From Thermoplasmata archaeon (GTDB lineage Archaea > Thermoplasmatota > Thermoplasmata > Lutacidiplasmatales > UBA184): a stretch of DNA of 5,329 nucleotides. The stretch lies in assembly GCA_021848165.1 (NCBI GenBank), contig JAJZMW010000117.1, forward strand, positions 1-5,329. The letters are read 5' to 3'. The translations under genes and the position numbers were made by a program. How positions within the stretch are numbered: the first letter of the stretch is position 1; the number at the start of each line of letters is the position of its first letter. Of this stretch, positions 1 through 4,944 are shown piece by piece. The notes beneath the pieces were generated by a model. That model was not told where the DNA came from. It was given only the letters and a program-made list of their open reading frames with translations, and searched no databases.

Positions 1-16
1 GGATCCCCGGGGGGGA

Positions 17-35
17 GGTTGCCTCGCGCGCAACC
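17..35. repeat. short inverted repeat upstream of metE operon
   Basis: GGTTGC (17-22) is perfectly repeated in inverse as GCAACC (30-35) around a 7-base spacer. It lies about 40 bases upstream of the TTAA island assigned as the promoter of the first gene. It could be a regulator site, or a terminator stem of a gene lost beyond the left edge, but no T-rich tract follows it. A 6-bp arm can arise by chance in DNA this GC-rich, so the function is unproven. Nothing else is recognisable in bases 1-70. Confidence 0.25.
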
Positions 36-71
36 CGGTTTCTCGCCTCGCACCCCGGCCGTCCGGAGTCA

Positions 72-80
72 CCGTTAAGC
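72..80 (+). promoter_or_regulatory. candidate archaeal TATA element for the metE pair
   Basis: CCGTTAAGC is the only AT-rich island in the 105 bases before the first gene. The centre of TTAA (75-78) is about 29 bases upstream of the ATG at 106. That matches an archaeal TATA box placing the transcription start at or within a few bases of the start codon. No Shine-Dalgarno sequence precedes the ATG (only a weak AGGT at 90-93, 12 bases away), so a leaderless or nearly leaderless mRNA is inferred. The match to the archaeal consensus is weak; position and lack of an RBS carry the argument. Confidence 0.4.
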
Positions 81-105
81 GCCGACCCCAGGTCCGTCGC
101 CGTCC

Positions 106-1089
106 ATGCGGCTCCAGACGACGTTGACCGGCCCGTTCCCCCGATCGGAGGCGCTCGTCGCCGCCACCCGGGACCTCGACCGCGGGCGGACGACCCCCGA
201 AGCGCTCGAGGAGATCTACGTCCGCACGGAGCGGGAGATCGTCGACCTCGAGCGTCGCCTCGGGACCGACCGACGCACCGCCGGCTACCTGCGCTGGGCC
301 GACCTCTTCCGCCCGATCTCGGAGAGCTGGGGCGGGTTCACCGTCGGACCGATCACGCGGTGGTTCGAGACGAACACCTTCTACCGCCAGCCGATCCTCC
401 ACGCGCCCCCCGACCGCGTCGCCGGGGCGATCGCCCAGCGGATCCCCCCGCCGCTGCGCGGAGGGGAGGCCGCCGCCTCCGCCCTCGTCCATCTGCCGGG
501 CCCGTACACGCTCGCGGGATGCCTCGACAACCGATCCGGGGAGACCCCCGAAGCGCTCGTCCACCGGTTCGGGCGGCTCCTGGCGGAGGAGGTCCGCGAG
601 CTGCGGGCGGCGGGGTATCGGACGTTCGAGTGGGACGAGCCGCTCCTCGTGACGCAGCCTCCCGCCGGTCCGGCCGCCGAGTCGCTGGTGACCGCCTACC
701 GGGCGATCCAGGAGGCCGCGGGCGATGCGACGACGATCGTCTGGACGTACTTCGGGGACGCCGCGCCGGCCCTGCCGGTCCTCGGCCGCCTGCCGGTCTC
801 CGTGATCGGCGTCGATCTCTCCGAGACGGAGCCGGCGAGCCTCGAGAAGGGGATCGGCGGCCGCGGCATCGGGCTCGGCGTGATCGATTCGCGCACCACC
901 CTCAACGAGGAGACCGGGACGCTCGTGGCGATCGTCCGGCGCCTCCAGGAGCGGGCGCATCCCCCCGCGATCTGGCTCGGCCCGGGGCCCCCGCTCGATC
1001 TTCTGCCGGCGGAGCCGGCGGCGCGCAAGCTCCACGTCCTCGCCGCCGTGCGGGACGCGGTCGATCCTCCTCCGGGGCGGCGCCCATGA
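106..1089 (+). CDS. MetE N-terminal-domain homologue (split cobalamin-independent methionine synthase, non-catalytic half)
   Basis: A 327-residue protein resembling the N-terminal barrel of cobalamin-independent methionine synthase. Motifs in order are TGPFPRS (8-14), RWFETNTFYRQP (85-96, like the WFDTNYHY stretch of MetE), LPGPYTLA (130-137), FEWDEP (174-179, like the DEPAL motif), TYFGD (214-218) and GVIDSRTT (258-265). The zinc-binding His-x-Cys is absent: the equivalent stretch reads TYF, as in the N-terminal half of bacterial MetE, and no clear Cys ligand follows. It is therefore not expected to catalyse alone. In full-length MetE this half helps bind the polyglutamated folate and braces the catalytic half; here that role is inferred, with the neighbouring gene as partner. 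The stop overlaps the next start by 4 bases (ATGA), so the two are co-transcribed and probably translationally coupled. The ATG at 106 is chosen because the conserved TGPFPRS motif follows immediately. The methyl donor (methyl-folate, methanopterin or a corrinoid protein) cannot be read from the sequence. Confidence 0.85.
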   Translation: MRLQTTLTGPFPRSEALVAATRDLDRGRTTPEALEEIYVRTEREIVDLERRLGTDRRTAGYLRWADLFRPISESWGGFTVGPITRWFETNTFYRQPILHAPPDRVAGAIAQRIPPPLRGGEAAASALVHLPGPYTLAGCLDNRSGETPEALVHRFGRLLAEEVRELRAAGYRTFEWDEPLLVTQPPAGPAAESLVTAYRAIQEAAGDATTIVWTYFGDAAPALPVLGRLPVSVIGVDLSETEPASLEKGIGGRGIGLGVIDSRTTLNEETGTLVAIVRRLQERAHPPAIWLGPGPPLDLLPAEPAARKLHVLAAVRDAVDPPPGRRP

Positions 1090-2231
1090 CCGAGCGGCCG
1101 CTCTTCCCCGGGCAGGAGATCGGGAGCCTGATGAAGCCCCGCTGGCAGCTCCAGGCGCAACGGGGGGCCCCGCTGGACGAGCGGGCGCGCCGAGAGTTCG
1201 ACGCCTGGGACGAGCGCCTCCACTTCGCCCAGGACGCTCCGGCCGCGGCGGCGTCGCTCCGCGCCGGGCGCTCGCGCGAGGCAGGCGCCGAGGCGGTCCG
1301 CGACCTCGGGGCGCTCTTCGCGCTCCGCTACTTCGAGGCGGCCGGCCTCGCCCGCGTCTACGACGGGGAGGCGCGCCGGATCGAGATGTACGAATCTCCG
1401 ATCCGCCAGATGCGCGGCTTCCAGTTCGTGGGGCACGTCCGATCGTTCGACAACAAGTACTACCTCAAGGCCGCCAGCACCGGTGAGGTGCGGCTCGAGC
1501 GGCCGTACCACCTCGAGGAGTTCGACTTCGTCCGTCGGCACGCCCGCGGCGAGCCGAAGCTCCCGATCACCGGCGCCTACACCCTCGCCGACTGGTCGTA
1601 CAACGAGTACTACCTCGGCCGCCGCGCCGGCTGGAAGGGCCGCGCGCTCCGACGCGAGGCGCAGCGGGAGTTCGTCGTCGAGATCGCCCGCCACGCCCTC
1701 CGCCCGACGCTCCAGGCGCTCATCGAGCGCGGCGCCCGGGTCATCCAGATCGACGAGCCGGCGGCGGGGACCCATCCCGGGGAAGGGGACCTCGTCGCCG
1801 AGGGGTTCAACGTCGCCACCGAGGGGCTCGACGCCGAGTTCACCATGCACATCTGCTTCTCGGACTACCGCAATCTCTTCCCCGCGCTCCTCGAGGCCAA
1901 GCGGTGCCGGCAGTGGGCCTGGGAGTTCGCGAACCGCGACCGGGACGGTCGCGACGGCTACGAGATCCTCCGGGTCCTCACCGACTACGGCGACACCCGC
2001 GAGGTCGGGCTCGGCGTCACGGACGTCCACCGGGACGACCTCGAGACCCCGCCGCTCGTCGCCGACCGGATCCGACGCGCCGCCCGGATCCTCGGCGATC
2101 CGCGGCGGATCTGGGTCAACCCGGATTGCGGGTTGCGGACCCGATCGCTCGACGTCGCCTGGGCGAAGCTCCGGGCGATGCGCGACGGGGCGGCGATCGC
2201 CCGCGCGGAGTTCGCGAACCCCCGGGCGTAG
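1086..2231 (+). CDS. metE: MetE C-terminal catalytic half: homocysteine methyltransferase (split methionine synthase)
   Basis: A 381-residue protein matching the catalytic half of cobalamin-independent methionine synthase, which transfers a methyl group to zinc-bound homocysteine to make methionine in the cytosol. All four expected zinc ligands can be placed: His255 and Cys257 (MHICF), Glu280 (WEFANRD) and Cys348 (VNPDCGLRTR). Other family marks are GSL (13-15, equivalent to the IGSFP start of the domain), TGAYTLADWS (162-171), IQIDEPA (220-226, with the homocysteine-binding Asp223) and GLGVTDVH (308-315). Residues about 100-155 (MRGFQFVGHV...NKYYLKAA...RPYHLEEF) resemble an insert I recall from archaeal MetE proteins rather than from E. 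coli MetE. The start is ATG 1086 inside the ATGA overlap; the reading frame is open far upstream, but only from here does it look like MetE, and upstream it merely shadows the previous gene. No Shine-Dalgarno is visible, so translational coupling is likely. Together the halves give 708 residues, close to the roughly 750 of fused MetE. A 'core' synthase using a corrinoid protein is an alternative, but the N-terminal partner makes that less likely. Confidence 0.9.
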   Translation: MTERPLFPGQEIGSLMKPRWQLQAQRGAPLDERARREFDAWDERLHFAQDAPAAAASLRAGRSREAGAEAVRDLGALFALRYFEAAGLARVYDGEARRIEMYESPIRQMRGFQFVGHVRSFDNKYYLKAASTGEVRLERPYHLEEFDFVRRHARGEPKLPITGAYTLADWSYNEYYLGRRAGWKGRALRREAQREFVVEIARHALRPTLQALIERGARVIQIDEPAAGTHPGEGDLVAEGFNVATEGLDAEFTMHICFSDYRNLFPALLEAKRCRQWAWEFANRDRDGRDGYEILRVLTDYGDTREVGLGVTDVHRDDLETPPLVADRIRRAARILGDPRRIWVNPDCGLRTRSLDVAWAKLRAMRDGAAIARAEFANPRA

Positions 2232-2238
2232 GCGACCG

Positions 2239-2254
2239 GTCAACGGGCGTTGAC
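2239..2254. promoter_or_regulatory. 16-base palindrome, candidate operator
   Basis: GTCAACGGGCGTTGAC has perfect 7-base arms around GG. It begins 7 bases after the MetE stop codon and ends 8 bases before the TAATA island of the next gene. That is where archaeal activators or repressors commonly bind, next to the BRE/TATA region. As RNA it would form a 6-bp stem with a GGGC loop, but no T tract follows, so a DNA operator seems likelier than a terminator. No specific regulator can be named. Confidence 0.4.
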
Positions 2255-2261
2255 GGCCCCC

Positions 2262-2269
2262 CTAATACG
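2262..2269 (+). promoter_or_regulatory. candidate TATA element for the phosphoribosyltransferase gene
   Basis: CTAATACG stands out as the only AT-rich stretch in this gap. Its TAATA core (2263-2267) is centred about 42 bases before the ATG at 2307. With the usual archaeal TATA-to-start spacing of about 26 bases, transcription would begin near 2291. The resulting leader of about 16 bases would just contain the GGAGG ribosome binding site. This assigns the phosphoribosyltransferase gene its own promoter, separate from the metE unit. Confidence 0.4.
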
Positions 2270-2281
2270 GCATCGACCCCT

Positions 2282-2300
2282 GCCCTCCTTCGGGGAGGGC
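2282..2300 (+). promoter_or_regulatory. GC-rich hairpin containing the Shine-Dalgarno of the phosphoribosyltransferase gene
   Basis: GCCCTCC (2282-2288) pairs perfectly with GGAGGGC (2294-2300) across a TTCGG loop. The 3' arm contains GGAGG (2294-2298), 8 bases before the ATG at 2307: a textbook Shine-Dalgarno and the strongest in the window. In a readthrough transcript from the metE genes the site would be hidden in the stem. In a transcript started from the TAATA island (near 2291) the 5' arm would be missing and the site free. The hairpin might instead help end the metE transcript, though it lacks a T tract. Confidence 0.45.
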
Positions 2301-2306
2301 GCTGCG

Positions 2307-2990
2307 ATGAACCACGCGCCGCCGGCGTCGATCGATCTCCTCCCCGACCGCGCGGAGGCCGGGGCGAGGCTCGCCGAGCGCCTTCTCCCTCTCAAGGGGA
2401 CCCGGCCGCTCGTCCTCGGGATCCCCCGCGGCGGAGTACCGATCGCCGCCCGGGTCGCGGAGCGCCTCCACGGAACGCTCGACATCTTCGTCGTTCGGAA
2501 GGTCGGCGCGCCGAGCAACCCCGAGTACGGCCTGGGCGCGGTGGCGGAGGGCGGGTATCGGACGCTGAACGAGGAGCGGATCCGGGAAGCCGGCTACTCG
2601 CCCGCCGAGCTCGAGCCGTACGTCGCCGCGGAGATGCGCGAGGTCGACCGGAGGGTCGCGGCGTACCGGGGGCATCGCCCGCGGCCCGAGATCCGGGACC
2701 GGACCGTCGTCCTGGTCGACGACGGCGTCGCGACCGGGGGAAGCGTCGGCATCGCGATCCGGGCCCTGCGCTCGCACCATCCGCGTCGGCTCGTCCTCGC
2801 GCTCGGCGTCTGCCCCGAGGCGACGTGCGAGGTGCTGCAGCGGGAGGTCGACGAGCTCGTCGTGCTGCTGCGCCCCCGCTGGTTCTACGCCGTCGGGCAG
2901 TTCTTCGAGCGGTTCGAAGCGGTGAGCGACGCCGAGGTCAAGCGCCTCCTCGAGCGAGGCGCCCCGGCGCGCCGGGCCGTCCACGCCTAA
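2307..2990 (+). CDS. stand-alone phosphoribosyltransferase-family protein of unknown substrate
   Basis: A 227-residue type I phosphoribosyltransferase fold. The PRPP-binding motif VVLVDDGVATGGS is at 134-146, with the paired acidic residues Asp138 and Asp139 and the phosphate-binding loop. Earlier blocks are GIPRGGVPIA (39-48) and VVRKVGAPSNPEYGLGAVAEGG (starting at 62). The C-terminal block RWFYAVGQFFERFEAVSD (191-208) resembles the FYAVGQ-W-F-Q-VSD signature of a widespread uncharacterised family found alone or fused to dienelactone-hydrolase-like domains. It is not recognisably a purine, orotate or uracil phosphoribosyltransferase, and I assign no substrate. The ATG at 2307 is preferred because of the GGAGG 8 bases upstream; a TTG at 2250 would add 19 residues, but its codons run through the palindrome and hairpin. 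The TAATA island suggests independent transcription. The stop lies 8 bases from the stop of the convergent map gene. Confidence 0.8.
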   Translation: MNHAPPASIDLLPDRAEAGARLAERLLPLKGTRPLVLGIPRGGVPIAARVAERLHGTLDIFVVRKVGAPSNPEYGLGAVAEGGYRTLNEERIREAGYSPAELEPYVAAEMREVDRRVAAYRGHRPRPEIRDRTVVLVDDGVATGGSVGIAIRALRSHHPRRLVLALGVCPEATCEVLQREVDELVVLLRPRWFYAVGQFFERFEAVSDAEVKRLLERGAPARRAVHA

Positions 2991-2998
2991 GGCGCCCC

Positions 2999-3874
2999 CT
3001 ACGCCGTGAGCACTTCGGCCCCGTCCGGGCCGACCAGGATCGTGTGCTCGGCCTGGGCGACGTACCCGCCGCCGGTCTCGAGGAAGACCGGATACCGCTG
3101 GAGGAACCGCTTCGCCGCCGCGAGCGCCGCCCGGTCGGCCGGATCGGTGAGCCAGCGGGTCGCGAACGGGAGCGTGCGGAACCGCGCGAAGAGGCGGGCG
3201 ATCGCGGGGTCCGCCGACCCGGGGTCGCGACGGAACCGCTGGATGTTGCCGAACGGCCCGTTCTCGATGTGGCCGGCACCGTTCGTGGCGAACGGCTCGA
3301 TGGCGATGACCTCCCCCTCGACGAACCGCTCCCCGCTCAGCCCGCTCGCGTTCGGGATCGATTTGCCGCCGTGGAGACGGTAGCGCTCGATCGAATGACC
3401 GGTGAGATCGACGACCGGTTTGAACCCGCGGGCGTGGATCGCCGCCTCGATCGCGCGGCTCACGTCGTCGACGGCCCCGCCCGGCCGCACGGCGGCGATC
3501 CCGGCCCGCAGGGCGTCGTCGGCCGCGCGCTTCAACCCCTCGTACCGGCGCGTCGCCCCGACCTCGACCGTCTCGGCGGTGTCGGCGATCGCGCCGTCGA
3601 GATGGGCTCCGACATCGACCTTGACGAGGTCCCCCTCCGCGAAGAGCTCCGTGTCGTCGGAGGACGGGGTGTAGTGCGCCGCCTCGACATTGCGCGAAAG
3701 GTTGACGGGGAACGACGGCCGCGCCCCCTGGGAACGGATGTACTCCTCGACCGTCTCCGCGACCGCGCGTCGCGCGACGCCCGGCGCCACGCTCCGGATC
3801 CCGAGGGCGCGGGCCCGGGAGGAGATGCGCGCCGCCTCCCGCCACCGATCGAGGTCGTCCGGGTACGGGCTCAT
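2999..3874 (-). CDS. map: methionine aminopeptidase, type II (archaeal form)
   Basis: Removes the initiator methionine from new proteins whose second residue is small; a cytosolic two-metal enzyme. The 291-residue length matches archaeal type IIa MetAPs, which lack the charged N-terminal extension of eukaryotic MetAP2. All five metal ligands are present: Asp87 (KVDVGAHLDG), Asp98 (IADTAETV), His160 (LTGHSIERY), Glu193 (AIEPFATNG) and Glu276 (AQAEHTILV). The substrate-site histidines His67 (AAHYTP) and His168 (RLHGGKSIPN) are also present. Residues about 196-265 form the helical insert that distinguishes type II from type I. The start ATG is 9 bases after the sua5-like stop codon, with no Shine-Dalgarno in between, so it is probably translated by coupling as the last gene of the minus-strand unit. 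The map gene and the + strand phosphoribosyltransferase gene run tail to tail with 8 bases between them. Confidence 0.95.
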   Translation of the reverse strand: MSPYPDDLDRWREAARISSRARALGIRSVAPGVARRAVAETVEEYIRSQGARPSFPVNLSRNVEAAHYTPSSDDTELFAEGDLVKVDVGAHLDGAIADTAETVEVGATRRYEGLKRAADDALRAGIAAVRPGGAVDDVSRAIEAAIHARGFKPVVDLTGHSIERYRLHGGKSIPNASGLSGERFVEGEVIAIEPFATNGAGHIENGPFGNIQRFRRDPGSADPAIARLFARFRTLPFATRWLTDPADRAALAAAKRFLQRYPVFLETGGGYVAQAEHTILVGPDGAEVLTA

Positions 3875-3883
3875 GGGCCGTCG

Positions 3884-4453
3884 TCAGCGCCGGGGGCGCT
3901 CGCGGACCCGGGAGCCCGTGAGATCGACCAGCGTCGACGGAGCCCCGGAGGGAGGGGGATCGGCCGGGACGTACCGCCCGACCTCGGTGCCGAAGGCGCT
4001 TCGCGCCTCCGCGAGCGTCCGGGCGGGCGGCGTCCCGTGCCGGTTCGCGCTCGTGGCGGTGAGCGGGCGGCCGAGGGAGCGCGCCAGCGCGCGCGCCAGC
4101 GGGTGGTCCGGCACGCGGATGCCGATCGTCGGGTGGTCGCCGGCGACCGCCGGGACGAGGGTCCGTCGGGCGGCGGGGCTGGGCGGGAGGAGGACGGTGA
4201 ACGGGCCGGGCAGATGGGTCCGCAGGTAGGATCGGCGCTCCGGCGTCAGGTCGGCGAGCGGTTCGATCTCCTCGTTCGACGACACGGCGACCGAGATCGG
4301 CTGGCGATCCGGACGCGCCTTCAGGGCGATCAGCCGCTCCACGGCGCGAGCGTTCGTCGCGTCGGCGCCGAGGCCCCAGAGCGTGTCGGTCGGATAGACG
4401 ATCACCTCGCCCCGGCGCAGGGCGGCGACGGCGCGGGCGATCTCGTCGACCAT
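3884..4453 (-). CDS. sua5: YrdC/Sua5-family threonylcarbamoyl-AMP synthase
   Basis: This family makes threonylcarbamoyl-AMP from threonine, bicarbonate and ATP, the first step of the t6A37 modification of ANN-decoding tRNAs; the KEOPS complex (Kae1, Bud32 and partners) completes it in archaea. The protein has 189 residues: a YrdC domain only, without the C-terminal Sua5 domain that extends some archaeal members to about 340. Visible motifs are VIVYPTDTLWGLGADA (17-32), the KARPDRQP block with Lys45 and Arg47 (45-52), LPGPFTVLLP (81-90), GIRVPDHP (111-118), ATSANRHGT (133-141) and STLVDLTG (173-180). The basic KxR and the SxN pair that hold the nucleotide and threonine are intact. The ATG at 4453 is two bases past the ndk stop and starts just before the conserved block; an AGGAGT lies 10 bases upstream inside ndk. 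Nine bases separate its stop from map. A general YrdC/YciO-type RNA-binding role is the alternative, but the full motif set favours the synthase. Confidence 0.9.
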   Translation of the reverse strand: MVDEIARAVAALRRGEVIVYPTDTLWGLGADATNARAVERLIALKARPDRQPISVAVSSNEEIEPLADLTPERRSYLRTHLPGPFTVLLPPSPAARRTLVPAVAGDHPTIGIRVPDHPLARALARSLGRPLTATSANRHGTPPARTLAEARSAFGTEVGRYVPADPPPSGAPSTLVDLTGSRVRERPRR

Positions 4454-4455
4454 CG

Positions 4456-4914
4456 TCAGAAGTACTCCTGCCCGGTGCGCGCGGTGGCGACGAAGTCGGT
4501 CGGCTGGAAGTACAGGGCGAGCTCCCGCGCGGCCGACGCGGGCGAGTCCGACGCATGGACCAGGTTCGACGTCACCGCGAGGCCGAAGTCCCCCCGGATG
4601 GTGCCGGGAGCGGCGTTCGCGGGGTTCGTCGCGCCGATCACCGCCCGGACGACCGCGATCGCGCCGCGCCCCTCGATCGCGAGGGCGAGGACCGGGGCCG
4701 ACGTGATGAACTCGACCAGGTCGGGATAGAACGGTTTGCCGCGGTGCTCGGCGTAATGCGTTTCGGCCAGCGGCCGCGGGATCTGCATCAATCGCGCGGC
4801 GACGATCGCGAGGCCCTTGCGCTCGAAGCGCCCGAGGATCTCGCCGATCAGACCGCGCCGGACCCCGTCCGGCTTGACGAGAACGAGCGTGCGTTCGATC
4901 GGTGCGTCCGGCAT
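4456..4914 (-). CDS. ndk: nucleoside diphosphate kinase
   Basis: Transfers the gamma-phosphate of ATP to other nucleoside diphosphates through a phosphohistidine, balancing NTP and dNTP pools. The 152 residues are a normal length for the compact bacterial/archaeal enzyme. The active-site histidine is His120 in SNLVHASDS (116-124). The nucleotide-site residues all fall in register: Lys14 (VKPDG), Tyr54 and Phe62 (HYAEHRGKPFY), Arg90 (VVRAVIGATNP), Thr96, Arg107 (GTIRGDFG), Asn117 and Glu131. The ATG at 4914 places RTLVLVKPDG near the N-terminus as expected. An upstream in-frame ATG at 4965 would add 17 unconserved residues and overlap the HAD gene. There is no Shine-Dalgarno; a TTAA island centred about 25 bases upstream suggests a leaderless transcript of its own in addition to any readthrough from the HAD gene. 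In several Euryarchaeota ndk lies with ribosomal protein genes (L7Ae, S28e, L24e) and IF2; here it does not, at least on the side that is visible. Confidence 0.96.
   Translation of the reverse strand: MPDAPIERTLVLVKPDGVRRGLIGEILGRFERKGLAIVAARLMQIPRPLAETHYAEHRGKPFYPDLVEFITSAPVLALAIEGRGAIAVVRAVIGATNPANAAPGTIRGDFGLAVTSNLVHASDSPASAARELALYFQPTDFVATARTGQEYF
4464..4469 (-). promoter_or_regulatory. ribosome binding site for sua5 within the end of ndk
   Basis: Read on the minus strand this is AGGAGT, lying within the last codons of ndk and 10 bases before the ATG at 4453. It supports that start for the YrdC/Sua5 gene, and with the 2-base gap to the ndk stop it indicates a polycistronic mRNA. It is the only clear Shine-Dalgarno in the minus-strand cluster; ndk and map have none. 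Confidence 0.55.
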
Positions 4915-4935
4915 CGGGCGAGCGAGCGCGGTTCG

Positions 4936-4944
4936 TGTTAAGAG
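4936..4944 (-). promoter_or_regulatory. candidate archaeal TATA element for ndk, overlapping the HAD stop codon
   Basis: On the minus strand the stretch reads AAAGCTCTTAACACG; its TTAA (4938-4941) is centred about 25 bases before the ndk ATG, the spacing expected for an archaeal TATA box driving a leaderless mRNA. The AAAG just upstream could serve as part of a purine-rich BRE. The TAA stop codon of the HAD gene lies within this element. It is one of only a few AT-rich islands in the window, and the absence of an RBS before ndk supports the assignment. Confidence 0.4.

Noticed and set aside
1..11. GGATCCCCGGG at the left edge resembles a BamHI/SmaI cloning-vector polylinker
   Set aside because: Eleven bases of GC-rich sequence can match by chance and the continuation does not follow the common polylinker. 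It is worth remembering only if the left end is suspected of being a clone junction.
360..1085. Upstream extension of the catalytic MetE half, in frame back to position 360
   Set aside because: The extension is the +2 shadow of the preceding gene, Arg/Pro-rich and motif-free. The MetE-like sequence begins only after the ATG at 1086.
696..2243. 515-codon minus-strand frame antisense to the metE pair
   Set aside because: It is opposite two well-supported genes, its sequence mirrors their codon bias, and no conserved motif is visible.
106..3874. Functional link between methionine synthesis (metE pair) and methionine aminopeptidase
   Set aside because: The genes are on opposite strands, in separate units, with an unrelated gene between them; shared involvement of methionine is not evidence of a system.
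4080..4100. GCGCCAGCG occurring twice in tandem within sua5
   Set aside because: It encodes the ordinary ALARALA-type helix stretch and is explained by GC-rich codon choice.
2262..4556. Long minus-strand open frame (764 codons) over the phosphoribosyltransferase, map and sua5 genes
   Set aside because: It is a shadow frame rich in Arg, Pro and Gly without motifs. Map and Sua5 read in other frames with all key residues.
1904..4729. Very long + strand open frame (941 codons) spanning several genes
   Set aside because: It crosses genes on both strands, has the low-complexity Arg/Pro/Gly/Ala composition of a GC-rich shadow frame, and shows no family motif. The genes beneath it have complete catalytic motif sets.
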